Of a stretch of DNA of 64,000 nucleotides, positions 48,701 to 53,500 are shown piece by piece. The first letter of the stretch is position 1. Every line of letters starts with the position of its first letter. The notes beneath the pieces are model-generated. The model saw nothing but the letters and a program-made list of their open reading frames with translations, did not search any database and had not been told where the DNA came from. Position numbers and translations under genes: made by a program. Origin of the DNA: Euclidia mi (taxonomy: Eukaryota; Arthropoda; Insecta; Lepidoptera; Erebidae); NCBI GenBank assembly GCA_944739405.2, contig OX123183.2, positions 124,318,331 through 124,382,330 of the forward strand, written 5' to 3'.

Positions 48701-51700
48701 AATAAAAAGATATATTTAAAATATATAAGAAACTGTGGGATCCCACCAGTATCGGGCACAGGGTGCAAGCTGCCAGTGGTTAGGGATCTAGAGACAGGAA
48801 CTTCTTCACAGTACGTGCCGTTTCGAGAAGTACTGCCTTCTGCATTAGGACCTTGCCTCAAGGACTCAACGCGAGCCTCTTAAGGTGACGAACGAGGCTC
48901 TTGGCTATTAGACCGTTAACTATCAACTATCGGCACAATAATTGCTGAGTTCACATCCCACATGTCGACAATCTCGTGAGTCAAGTCCAGATATTTAATC
49001 TGCTTTTCCCTTTTTAGCTTTCACGAGATTCTCGTCATGTGGAATAGTGACATCAACAATTTTTGCGAGGCGCTCTGATCGATCTATCAACACGATATCA
49101 AGCTTGTTGGCTACAACTTTCTGTCCGTGATGATAGATCGATCCCAGTACAATGTGGCAGGGACATTTTCAAGTACTGGCTCAGCGATATACTTACCTTT
49201 AGTACCAACGTTGCTGGTGAATGATCCTGGCTACTTGGTTATGTATGTGCAAATATTCGCCGTTAGCACGACGTGAATAACCGGAAACAATATGCCTGAG
49301 GGATAAGCAAGACAAATATCGGTAGTGCCATCTCTCAGGATATATTTCCGGTAGTTATTCGTCTTGATAACTTCGTCTTTCATTGCACTGACAAACCCTT
49401 CGGTTTTTCCAAAAAGGTCACCGAAGCGTAGCCAGTACACCAAAGCTCATAGGTCTACATCAGGCCCATGGAGGGCTCGGTAGAACCTGCCATGAAGCTC
49501 CTTGCTCTGTCATACAGACTTGCGATAATCAGTACTTAGTAGTATAGGTTTGCGGCAGTTTTTCTTAGCCAATTTGAGCGGGGAGAGCTCATTGTCTACT
49601 GTGACATCAACGCGATGCTGTAACGTAATACTACACGTATTGCGTTCTAATATCTCGCAGGCGCTTAATGCCAGCTTAGCCAGACATCGTTCGCAATATT
49701 ACCAAATATGGTCATATTCACTAGCCAAAGGCAGTTGTGAGTCATAGGTTTATGCCTATATAAGATGGGTGCGCGTTGTAGAATGGTCACTTTCCCTAGA
49801 CATCCGAACGCTGCCGCTACACCTCGCGATTATTCTACATTCTACTTCCTATCTACTGTCCCGCTGGGGTTCACCCTACGAGCTCACTGCACCTGACGTT
49901 CTTCCTACGGGCTGACGTTCTTCCTACGGGCTGACGTTCTTCCTACGGGCTACAAGCCACGAGCTGCTGGCGCCGTGCCGCTACTAGCCAGCTGCCACCC
50001 AAGCCTCCGTTCCTGCCTACGAGCTCCTACAGCCAGGCCACGGACGCCTGAGCCTGACCGCTCGACCCACATCGGCTGCACCGCCTGAGACCCGCTCAGC
50101 CTGAACATCGACCACAGAGCTGCCTGCGCAGCGCACCTTGGCCAGCTCATCGGCGACCCTTCGAGCAGCTACCCTGCGAGCGTCGGAGAGCAGCAGGAGT
50201 CTACACTCCAGCCAGCTCAGGCCAGTGCTTACCTAGTTCGGTCATACTGTATGTAGGCGGTAGTGAGACATAATAAAGAACCTGTTCAGCTTAGCAGTGT
50301 TTCTCTCGAACCCCGACATCCTACCTGAGATCCTCCGTCTCAATGCATTTCCACATTTGTCCGCAGAAAATATTCTCTGAGATTGCACACCTCGCGTTTG
50401 TGTAGGTACGGTCTTGGCGTTCTAAAAGCCTCGACTCCCGTAGGCCCCCGCAGGCCCCCGCACCCATCATCCACGTTTATCCTGATCACGGATGAACGTG
50501 GATGATGCATACGATATGCCGTCAGCAATGTACGGACTCTCCTATCCAGAGCGTCTAATTCAGTCTGAGTCCACTTAAGTATGCCTCAGAAGTATACCAG
50601 AAATGGCATGACCCAGCCGTTGCAAGCTCGAACCGTGTTGCCACGAGTGCGAGTTCATTGTGCCATGTAAGAACATGGCCCATGTTCCGTTTTATTCGAA
50701 TGACAGTTAAGTTAACCATGACACCCACAACTCCTTTCGGTGTTATCCCCTCCAAATCACAAAGTTAATCAGCAACATAGATCAAATAACATGAAAGTAA
50801 TCTATCACCAAAATCATGGACGCCGTTATATAAATATTTGGAGCTTTCAGTAGTTATTCTCCCTTGTATAATATCAGGTATATACTATTCCAGAAGAAGT
50901 CGTTAGAGCCAGGTCCGTCTCCCCAGCAGTAAAGGATCTACGTCTTTTTCGAACCGGGGCAAGTCTTGATAATGGCGCCCCCTTTTTTTATGGTACCTAA
51001 TAGGCGGCAAACGAGCAGACGGATCGCCTGATGGTAAGCAATTACTGCCGCCATTGCACACAAGCAACACCACAGGAGTCACAAGTGCGTTGCCGCCCCT
51101 TGGGGTTGGGAAAAGGGATAGGATGAGGAGTGGGATGAGGGAGAAGGAATGGGGGATAGGGCCTCCGGAACTCTCACTCACCGAACGAAACGCAACAGTT
51201 TAGGTACTGTTACTTTACGTCGATTTTCTGTGAGAGGGTATTACTTCCCCGGTCAAGCCGGCCCATTCATGCTGAAATCAGCAAGGCTCTACTACCTGTA
51301 AAACCCTCCCAACAGTTTTCCAACCAGCTCAAATTTTTCGCTAACTCACACTCAGCTAGTTGCATATGATTCCAGAACAAGTCGGTGGAGCCAGGTCCAT
51401 CGCCCCCTGACCTGAGTGCGCAGCTGATCTCGCTGGTGCCGCCGGTGCTGTGGGACACGACGCGCTGGGGCCACGAGTTCGGCGACTGTGTGCTGCAGCC
51501 GCAGAAATACTACAGCTACGGGGACGTTGTTGTGGCGCACTTTGTGAGTACTACAGAGAAACTAACTCCTTAGATATACCTACCTTAATTCTACAATTGA
51601 GGATCCAAAATACAAAAGCTGTGACCGGTCGGAATCGGTCTGGAGATCATACCAATTCAGGATCATATTGGCATTTAAAAATCACACAATTATATACCAT

Positions 51701-52790
51701 GCCTTTAGGCACGAGGGTTTGGACAGTTCTGATTGTTTCAACTTAAGATACATGAAACAACCCCCAGTCAAATCATGTCGCAAGTGGATATAAGGATAGG
51801 CCCCTAAGTCCCTTTTTCGTCTATACAGCCCAAGTTAAACAATCTACGCGTAGATGACCCAAAGCCCCTCCCAAAATCATCATTCCGAGATCCGCCTCTG
51901 AATCCAGTTTATCATGTCTTGAAATCAGGACCAGCGAATACCTGATACCAGATGTTTCTTGTATTTCTCCTAGCCAGTAATCACACTGAATAGTTTCTTA
52001 ACAGATAGACAGTCCACATTGGACGTGCCGTAGTCACGCTGTTTTATGCCAGCTTACAAATACTTCAAGTTCTATGTTATGACTTATGACTGATCTTCCA
52101 GGTGTCAGGTCATCCTCGCAACAGCATCCGTCACGGTCGCTGGTACATGGCGGTGGAACGACTCGAGTCTGAAGAAGACGACGCCTGGACTGTCGTGGCC
52201 ACGGACGCTGATTGGGAGACCAAGTATGTCACTATTACATCTTCTTTAATTTTCCTTTTTCCTGGCCAATTCTATAGAGTCAGAGTACATAGGCAAGCTG
52301 CAGGCCTTGAGATAAGATGACCTTACGATACAAGTCTTGAGATAAGAAGACTGACATTTTACATGTCCTCCGTAGCGCGGTAGAGCTGTGATATATGTAT
52401 AGGTCAAGCATCCAAATAGTGACCTCTGGGAATGTTGCTTAACTTTGCCTATTTATCACGAGAGGCCAGGCAAGTCTCGTTGAGCGCTGCGATCTCAATT
52501 AAATGACGATCTACCATATACCAAAATACATACTACAGATCATCGTGTGTTCAAATTATCTACAAATAAAGAGTACATAAGTCGTCGTTTGAAAATTGAT
52601 TATGAATTTCAGGTTCACCTGGGTCCGAGACTCCAAAGTGATGGGTACGAGTCACGTGGTAACAGAGTGGGAGATTCCAGTGGGAACTCCTAAAGGCACC
52701 TACAGGATCCACCACTTCGGCAACTACAAGTACGCGCTAGGAGGGATTTACCCCTACCATGGATTCACCGACGGCTTCGAAGTGTCGTAG
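15634..52790 (+). CDS. CDase: Neutral ceramidase, 13 coding exons
   Basis: Hydrolyses the amide bond of ceramide to sphingosine and fatty acid at neutral pH; secreted or in the secretory and endosomal route. Join: 15634-15747, 25666-25821, 29116-29292, 29934-30061, 30769-30970, 33417-33626, 33973-34092, 35264-35467, 39920-40138, 40638-40733, 51376-51543, 52102-52223, 52613-52790. The total is 2,094 bp, 697 residues, the family's usual length of about 700. A signal peptide lies at residues 1-19. From the bacterial and human enzymes the expected zinc ligands are His114 (in THTHS), His223 (in AVHPTSM), Glu467 (in PGEFTTMSG) and Tyr502 (in YSDYI). The nucleophile is Ser275 in GDVSPN. The C-terminal third is the Ig-like domain. 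There is no mucin-like Ser/Thr box, as in other insect forms. All introns are GT..AG and every join keeps frame, so the gene looks functional despite its repeat load. Confidence 0.97.
16163..17248 (+). mobile_element. Repeat element with internal tandem units
   Basis: It begins CTAGCTGACCCAGCGAAC and ends with CCTGAGATTAGCGTGTTCAAA, a short CAAACAAACA run and two copies of TTATATTAGTATAGAT. Between about 16330 and 16850 a unit of 120-130 bp recurs roughly four times, with the blocks CCATCTTTGATTTC, ATCACGAAATAGATGTTGTA and GATTCCCCATCCC. Similar heads and tails are widespread in moths, so this is probably a non-autonomous retroelement. A 62-codon minus-strand frame here is repeat by-product. 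Confidence 0.6.
17288..17505 (+). mobile_element. tRNA-headed SINE, family 3, full copy
   Basis: Best-preserved copy in the window: head GCACGGTTGGCGTAGTGGAT, B-box GGGTTCGATCCCCACACGAG, tail GATGTTTCGAGTCTAGGTG, then GCGCGACACAGGATTTAGTC and an A-rich end. Confidence 0.8.
17603..17838 (-). mobile_element. SINE, family 4
   Basis: Minus-strand copy. On the plus strand it begins CATCATCATCAGCC (the reversed ATG-repeat tail), then AGTCCACTGCTGGACTAGGC, GGCCTACTATACCACGCTGG and TTCTTAATCCGTCACCACAC. Copies lie at 56777-57017 (same orientation) and 62281-62556 (opposite). The tail resembles the 3' end of the RTE-like LINE at 28047-28096. Confidence 0.75.
19032..19690. mobile_element. hAT-like non-autonomous transposon
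   Basis: The ends CAGGGCTTGGATAACG and CGTTTCCAAGCCCTG are inverted, and the exact 8-bp duplication CCACTCGT flanks both sides (19024-19031 and 19691-19698). Many AACGTTTT motifs crowd both sub-terminal regions, as in transposase-binding repeats of hAT elements. At 659 bp with no transposase, it depends on a partner elsewhere. The intact duplication implies a fairly recent insertion. Confidence 0.88.
20275..20690 (+). mobile_element. SINE, family 1, full copy
   Basis: It begins GCCGTGTGGTTGACGGCATA, passes through GTGTCGTAAGAGGCGACTAA, then a tRNA-like part (TGCCTCGTTGGTCTCGCGGC, B-box GGGTTCGATTCCTGG), then AATGTGCCCGGTACGGCAAT, ATTACGTGGGAC and CACCTCTGCCTACCCCTTCG, ending in (TATG)n. Other copies lie at 30251-30500, 34799-35213 and 38128-38487. 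Confidence 0.85.
25666..25821 (+). CDS. CDase: Neutral ceramidase exon 2
   Basis: Residues 39-90, phase 0 on both sides. It contains MGYAQLEQTGHGIHLRQFSR, a strongly conserved block near the N-terminus, and LVFVSVDAAMMGHGVRKE, the strand leading to the active site. Acceptor TTCCAG, donor GTAAGA. Confidence 0.95.
25960..27947 (+). pseudogene. RTE-like LINE reverse transcriptase, 5'-truncated
   Basis: Open frame of 599 codons from the first ATG (26148), with in-frame codons continuing upstream to about 25960, so the 5' end is lost. Reverse transcriptase blocks appear in order: PGEDGVTTEALK, NNYRPISLTS, EQAGFRPSFSTTDHLQ, LAFVDYTKAFDSVKH, KGVKQGDPLSPKLF, RFAYDIVLFA and YLGQLVSF, then a C-terminal GRPRKRWRDEL. 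The catalytic FADD is changed to FAYD, removing one metal-binding aspartate, so the copy is probably inactive even though the frame is open. No apurinic endonuclease domain remains. It sits in ceramidase intron 2 in the same orientation as the gene. Confidence 0.9.
27963..28007. repeat. 19-bp perfect hairpin after the LINE ORF
   Basis: Arms 27963-27981 and 27989-28007 are exact reverse complements around the 7-nt loop AAACATA. It lies between the A-run that follows the LINE stop codon and the distal LINE end, so it is either part of the 3'UTR or a small insertion in it. Confidence 0.85.
28008..28096 (+). mobile_element. 3' end of the RTE-like LINE
   Basis: Contains GGCCTATATCCAGCAGTGGACG and ends GATGATGACGATGAC. 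A family-like piece, CCTATGTCAGTGGACGTC, recurs at 33840-33860. The same motif terminates the family 4 SINEs. Confidence 0.65.
28138..29026. repeat. 55-bp minisatellite, about 16 copies
   Basis: Unit of 55 bp with the blocks ATAGAATGTGCTAGTTTTTA, CTCTGGACTCCTTAAAGAGT and ATGCCACAATGC. Fifteen full units are followed by one shortened by about 20 bp and a final partial. Units differ by one to four bases and the two main variants (CTTCTC / CTCCTC) are interspersed. The array ends 89 bp before exon 3. A 131-codon frame running from the array into the exon in a different frame is spurious. Confidence 0.97.
29116..29292 (+). CDS. CDase: Neutral ceramidase exon 3: first zinc histidine
   Basis: Residues 91-149, phase 0 on both sides. 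Contains NVIISGTHTHSTPGGF, the active-site block with His114 as expected zinc ligand and His116 nearby. Most family members have SGPGG where this has STPGG. Acceptor TTGCAG, donor GTAATT. Confidence 0.95.
29531..29806 (+). mobile_element. SINE with a different tRNA-like head
   Basis: The head GCGGCGATAGCCCAGTGG with B-box GGGTTCGATCGCCAG is unlike family 1, yet from about 29680 it carries the family 1 body (AATGTGCCCGGTAGATGGCA, CACCTCTGCCTACATCTTCG, GATAAAAGGCGTGA). It is therefore a head-swapped relative. It sits in intron 3. Confidence 0.7.
29934..30061 (+). CDS. CDase: Neutral ceramidase exon 4
   Basis: Residues 150-191 plus two bases of codon 192 (phase 2 donor GTAGGA). Contains SIVIAHTRMTEASMVYGEAE and NINRSPTSYLRNP, both conserved. 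N176-R-S is a possible N-glycosylation site. Confidence 0.94.
30251..30500 (+). mobile_element. SINE, family 1
   Basis: tRNA-like start TGCCTCGTTGGTCTCGCGGC, B-box GGGTTCGATTCCCGGGTCGG, and the body through CACCTCTGCCTACCTCTTCG. It lacks the roughly 150-bp leader of the 20275 copy. It lies in intron 4. Confidence 0.8.
30769..30970 (+). CDS. CDase: Neutral ceramidase exon 5: second zinc histidine
   Basis: Completes Arg192, then residues 193-259. Contains VVGVINWFAVHPTSMNNTNK with His223 the expected zinc ligand, and LVSSDNVGYAS, a conserved block. N228-N-T and a later N-A-T are possible glycosylation sites. Donor GTGAGA, phase 0. Confidence 0.95.
31123..32103. mobile_element. Relic DNA transposon, pogo-like fragment
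   Basis: The ends GTAGGGGAG (31123) and CTCCCCTAC (32095-32103) are inverted. Inside, a plus-strand frame at 31613-31837 reads FTDDQKKNIVDYILKWSQLF and LTIANVRRLIYEV, similar to the helix-turn-helix N-terminal part of pogo/CENP-B type transposases. No DDE catalytic part is visible. An internally deleted element is likely. Confidence 0.5.
32152..32359. mobile_element. MITE with hAT-like duplication
   Basis: The ends ACACGCGCTCGAATTTGGTC and GACCAAATTCGAGCGTGTGT-type sequence are inverted with one mismatch. The flanks TAGCTGTA and TAGCTTGA agree at 6 of 8 positions, suggesting an aged 8-bp duplication. 208 bp, non-coding. Confidence 0.65.
33105..33230 (+). mobile_element. Family 3 SINE, head missing
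   Basis: Begins inside the B-box region (GCGATCCCCACACGAGA) and continues GTTTCGAGTCTGGATGTTCA and ACAGGATATACTTAGTCC. 5'-truncated. Confidence 0.6.
33417..33626 (+). CDS. CDase: Neutral ceramidase exon 6: catalytic serine
   Basis: Residues 260-329, phase 0. Contains ASTNLGDVSPNTRGPHC. Ser275 in GDVSPN corresponds to the nucleophile of the family. Four later cysteines (C283, C290, C297, C304 by count) are typical of the region. Acceptor TTTCAG, donor GTAGGT. Markedly GC-rich next to its AT-rich flanks. Confidence 0.96.
33780..33880 (+). mobile_element. RTE-type 3' end fragment
   Basis: GGGGGGACCTATGTCAGTGG, then ACGTCTCTGGGCTGATATGA, matches the end of the LINE at 28047-28096. No coding part remains. 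It lies in intron 6. Confidence 0.5.
33973..34092 (+). CDS. CDase: Neutral ceramidase exon 7
   Basis: Residues 330-369, phase 0 on both sides. Encodes LTGPIGVVHQYVKMPEEEVA and ends TETFNQ, joining to exon 8's SARVHGCLPAMGYS. Donor GTGAGT. Confidence 0.94.
34316..34568 (+). mobile_element. Family 2 SINE, intact copy
   Basis: The reference copy for the family in this window: GACCGGTTGGCGCAGCGGGA, B-box GGGTTCGATTCCCGC, TCAAGTCAAACATTTGTGTG, GTACAAGCTCTGCTTAG, TTGGGACTAGATGGTGTTGT, ending in (TATTA)n. It shows what the split copy at 5792-8530 has lost. Confidence 0.8.
34799..35213 (-). mobile_element. SINE, family 1, full length
   Basis: Minus-strand copy nearly identical in layout to 20275-20690: the (CATA)n tail at 34802-34818, the body, the reversed B-box, and the leader ending at TTGACGGCATAGAATACAAG in reverse. 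Its leader end lies about 50 bp before exon 8, close to the branch-point region of intron 7. Confidence 0.85.
35264..35467 (+). CDS. CDase: Neutral ceramidase exon 8
   Basis: Residues 370-437, phase 0. Contains LPAMGYSFAAGTTDGPGAFD followed by FKQG, one of the most conserved blocks of the family, and NPLWNAVRDFI. Acceptor GTCCAG, donor GTAAGA. Confidence 0.96.
36420..37450 (+). mobile_element. GC-rich interspersed retroelement-like repeat
   Basis: Clearly more GC-rich than its surroundings. It includes a plus-strand stretch reading QKETAERDRERADPTRRRRR (about 36625-36690), non-coding blocks such as CCCGCCCCGCGGAGAGGCAC, and a distal part with GTTGCCCACGTTGCATATAT and CCATACTAGTATGAGAGTGG. 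I associate this layout with abundant moth repeats but cannot name the element. Overlapping open frames on both strands are not supported as genes. Confidence 0.45.
37675..37770 (-). mobile_element. tRNA-like SINE head
   Basis: On the minus strand: GAACGGCCTATTGGTCTTGT, then a B-box GGGTTCGATTACCACCCAGG. A SINE head of a family not otherwise seen in the window. No tRNA 3' half is present. Confidence 0.5.
38128..38487 (-). mobile_element. SINE, family 1
   Basis: Minus-strand copy with the (CATA)n tail near 38131-38142, body, B-box and most of the leader, ending near CACCCACGGGAAGA. It lies inside the 35552-39608 element and so is younger than it. Confidence 0.85.
39920..40138 (+). CDS. CDase: Neutral ceramidase exon 9: zinc Glu and Tyr
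   Basis: Residues 438-510, phase 0. LFLAAVPGEFTTMSGRR supplies Glu467, and AGLSNIYSDYIATYEEYQ supplies Tyr502, the remaining expected zinc ligands. Acceptor CCCCAG, donor GTACTA, a weaker donor than the others. Confidence 0.96.
40638..40733 (+). CDS. CDase: Neutral ceramidase exon 10
   Basis: Residues 511-542, phase 0. AQRYEAASTIFGPHTLEIYL is the conserved continuation of the EEYQ motif. Acceptor GCGCAG, donor GTAAGT. Confidence 0.95.
41027..41535 (-). mobile_element. LINE 3' end split by a hAT-like insertion
   Basis: Same order of blocks as 6446-6722 (CCTAGCGTTATCCC, CCGCTTACTAGTCTAACC, CAAAGATCTTCAT, GCTCTCCGAGGCATGGGAC), interrupted at 41207-41463. Non-coding. Confidence 0.65.
41207..41463. 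mobile_element. 257-bp hAT-like MITE with perfect duplication
   Basis: The ends CAGTGGCGTAGG and CTACGCCACTG are inverted, and the exact 8-bp duplication CTTATAAC flanks it (41199-41206 and 41464-41471). Its removal restores the LINE-end sequence seen at 6640-6665. The interior has GGTGCCACCC and GGGTGACACCC-type inverted blocks. An 88-codon frame here is spurious. Confidence 0.9.
41900..42560. repeat. GC-rich repeat-like segment
   Basis: A GC-rich island in AT-rich intron 10, with a hairpin GGACGGCGGGT / ACCCGCCGTCC (41957-41989) and a second imperfect inverted pair (CGGGGTCACGGCAG and CCTGTGACCCCG, 42145-42192). It probably belongs to a retroelement. No domain recognised. Confidence 0.35.
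42690..42870 (+). repeat. Interspersed repeat, copy 1 of 3
   Basis: CAAAATCATTTATTCATCTA, CACAAGGTGACGCTTATGAA, CTGCCTCGTTCGCAAAGCAA and TAGAACCACGAGAAAGAACG recur inverted at 47990-48180 and directly at 58436-58560. The fixed end TGAATAAATGATTTTG in reverse suggests LINE 3' ends. Confidence 0.6.
43043..43678. mobile_element. MITE with about 25-bp inverted ends
   Basis: The left end TAAGGTAGGTGCGGCAAATA and the reversed right end TAAGGTAGGTGTGGCCATTA are similar, both followed by AAGGCCT-type sequence. Further AATAAGGC motifs occur inside. About 636 bp, non-coding. Target duplication not clear. Confidence 0.55.
44316..44530 (+). mobile_element. 5S rRNA-derived SINE (SINE3 type)
   Basis: The head carries the 5S internal promoter: AAGTTAAGCAACG (44337-44349, A-box) and GGATGGGTGACCG (44370-44382, C-box), correctly spaced for 5S. 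From about 44385 it departs into unrelated sequence with TGCTTCGGAGGGCACGTAAA and GTCGGAGTCCTTCGGGCGGT. It is not a working 5S gene: the 5S 5' start and 3' third are absent. Confidence 0.8.
44680..45010. repeat. Three diverged AGCAGGACCCT repeats
   Basis: AGCAGGACCCT occurs three times at about 140-bp spacing (near 44714, 44842 and 44983), each followed by T-rich sequence and loosely similar TAGTACTTTTC / TAGTACCTTT blocks. It looks like an old tandem triplication. Confidence 0.5.
45170..45720 (-). pseudogene. Jockey-like LINE reverse transcriptase fragment
   Basis: On the minus strand, in shifting frames, one reads DISKAFDRV (near 45680), then VNAGVTQGSV (near 45510), then NDMLNTG and HCYADDSTVHG (near 45410-45460). 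These are the A, B and C motifs of a Jockey-type reverse transcriptase with its YADD centre. At least two frameshifts and stops break it, and a piece after the QGSV motif appears deleted. Confidence 0.75.
45815..46075 (+). pseudogene. RTE-like LINE reverse transcriptase fragment
   Basis: Reads GVMIGDKRLSNLRFADDIVL followed by FSSTASEMTQMLEDL, homologous to KRLTNLRFAYDIVLFANTA of the LINE in intron 2, here with the intact FADD. Only about 70 codons remain, and it abuts the opposite-strand Jockey-like fragment. Confidence 0.75.
46310..46495 (-). repeat. Interspersed repeat fragment
   Basis: GTGCACCTCTACGATCCCCA, ATGCCAAAATTCAGC, AATAGTTTCGGCTGTAGCGT and a (GTCA)n run, a layout I know from moth repeats. 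Orientation uncertain. Non-coding. Confidence 0.4.
46620..47200. repeat. 18-bp (9-bp based) minisatellite
   Basis: Two blocks of related units: GCCACGCCAGCTACACCT-type (46622-46975) and GCTGCGACAGCGGCTACA-type (46990-47180). As both 9 and 18 are multiples of 3, uninterrupted frames of 188 codons (minus, Ala-Val-rich) and 124 codons (plus, Pro-Leu-Gln-rich) exist but are low-complexity by-products. The right flank GTCCAGTAACTTCGGAGATTAG is a LINE-tail sequence, so the array grew next to a retroelement end. Confidence 0.95.
47990..48180 (-). repeat. Interspersed repeat, copy 2 of 3
   Basis: Inverted relative to 42690-42870: AAAAAGTGGCCACGAGTTTT, CGTGGTTCTACCTATTGC and GACCTAGATGAATAAACGATTT. 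Confidence 0.6.
48735..49735 (-). pseudogene. R2/R4-like LINE, C-terminal remnant
   Basis: Minus strand, with frameshifts and stops: FYRALHGPDVDL (near 49470), WLRFGDLFGKTEGFVSAM, NNYRKYILRDGTTDIC, VVANKLDIVLIDRSER, VDVTIPHDENLVKAKK and YLDLTHEIVDMWDVNS. I recognise this order from the C-terminal region after the reverse transcriptase of a site-type LINE group in moths; the R2/R4 placement is from memory. The upstream piece lies at 50325-50760, beyond an insertion. Confidence 0.65.
49736..50318 (+). mobile_element. Probable solo LTR inside a LINE
   Basis: Begins TGTGAGTC and ends CCCCGACA (TG..CA), with a TATA box CTATATAAG (49756-49764), a GC-rich leader, and AATAAA (50272-50277), the order of an LTR promoter and polyadenylation site. 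It separates two parts of one LINE remnant. A 19-bp unit CTGACGTTCTTCCTACGGG repeats three times exactly (49893-49949). I could not find a matching target duplication, so the ends are provisional. Confidence 0.55.
50325..50760 (-). pseudogene. Same LINE remnant, upstream portion
   Basis: Minus strand: WTQTELDALDRRVRTLLTAY followed by RMHHPRSSVIRI, then EVCNLREYFLRTN in another frame. This continues into 49735 and below once the LTR-like segment is removed. Frameshifted. Confidence 0.6.
50894..50935 (+). pseudogene. Decayed duplicate of the exon 11 start
   Basis: ATTCCAG, then AAGAAGTCGTTAGAGCCAGG and TCCGTCTCCCC, nearly repeats the acceptor and first 35 bases of exon 11 (51370-51410). In frame it reads KKSLEPGPSPQQ then stop. 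Use of this acceptor would truncate the protein after exon 10. A SINE-like element separates it from the real exon. Confidence 0.75.
50983..51296 (-). mobile_element. SINE-like repeat in intron 10
   Basis: Poly-T, then CCTAATAGGCGGCAAACGAG, ACGGATCGCCTGATGGTAAG and, at the far end, GCCCATTCATGCTGAAATCA. A copy with a poly-A tail lies at 60061-60372 in the other direction. It ends 79 bp before exon 11. The 92-codon frame in it is repeat by-product. Confidence 0.75.
51376..51543 (+). CDS. CDase: Neutral ceramidase exon 11
   Basis: Residues 543-598, phase 0. NKSVEPGPSPPDLSAQLISL then VPPVLWDTTRWGHEFGD, the linker into the C-terminal Ig-like domain. N543-K-S is a possible glycosylation site. Acceptor TTCCAG, donor GTGAGT. 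Confidence 0.95.
52102..52223 (+). CDS. CDase: Neutral ceramidase exon 12
   Basis: Residues 599-638 plus two bases of codon 639. VSGHPRNSIRHGRWYMAVER and WTVVATDADWETK are conserved C-terminal blocks. Donor GTATGT. Reading on into the intron gives a false 72-codon frame. Confidence 0.94.
52613..52790 (+). CDS. CDase: Neutral ceramidase exon 13 and stop
   Basis: Completes Lys639, then residues 640-697 and TAG. FTWVRDSKVMGTSHVVTEWE, GTYRIHHFGNYK and the ending FTDGFEVS are typical of the family's C-terminus. Acceptor TTTCAG. Confidence 0.95.
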
Positions 52791-53500
52791 TGATGATGAA
52801 GAGGCTGATGATGATTAAGCATACGATTCCGTCAATGTGATGGATGGAGGTGATGATTTAGAATTTTAGACAATCATCTTGGCAGCAGGGCTGTGCTTGT
52901 CGATATAAATTTTATATCAATTTGTCCCCGACAGTCTTGGACGTGTCCAAATGTCGAAGCATATGATGAAGTCTAATTAAAATTTACTTCATACAAGTTG
53001 TATGTGATGCATTATACTGGAAGCGTCAAAATACCTTAAGTGTAAGTTATACACGGAGATCATTGCCAAGTATAGACTATCGTCTGATAAAATTAGCAAT
53101 TTAAATGTGTTGTAATAATTATATACATTTGCATGACAATAATCCTATTTTAAGTATAATAATGAACAAATTTTAAAATGATTAGAAGGATGAAGAATCA
53201 AAGCACTTGAAAAAGATCCAATGTGTGAGGCGGATAAAGAAATCTTTTGCAAGTCAAACCGTGTACCTATTTCTGTTATTCCGTACGTTTTATTTGTCGA
53301 TAAACGCGACTTGTGTAAGCAGGATAAAAGAAATAACGTTGAACAAGCGTGGGTATCTAGTAGATACGGATCAAAAGTTAATGAAGTGGAATGATATTTA
53401 ATAAAATTTTATTACTCACGATATTTAATTATGGTATATTAATTTAAGGTATAAATACCTCTGTGCTATCGACGTTTGGGCGTTGAATAAATTGTATGTA
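52791..53500 (+). terminator. Ceramidase 3'UTR with candidate poly(A) signals
   Basis: AATAAA at 53400-53405 and 53486-53491 are the first two on the plus strand after the stop. Several more follow up to about 53560. Which is used cannot be decided from the sequence. Confidence 0.4.
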
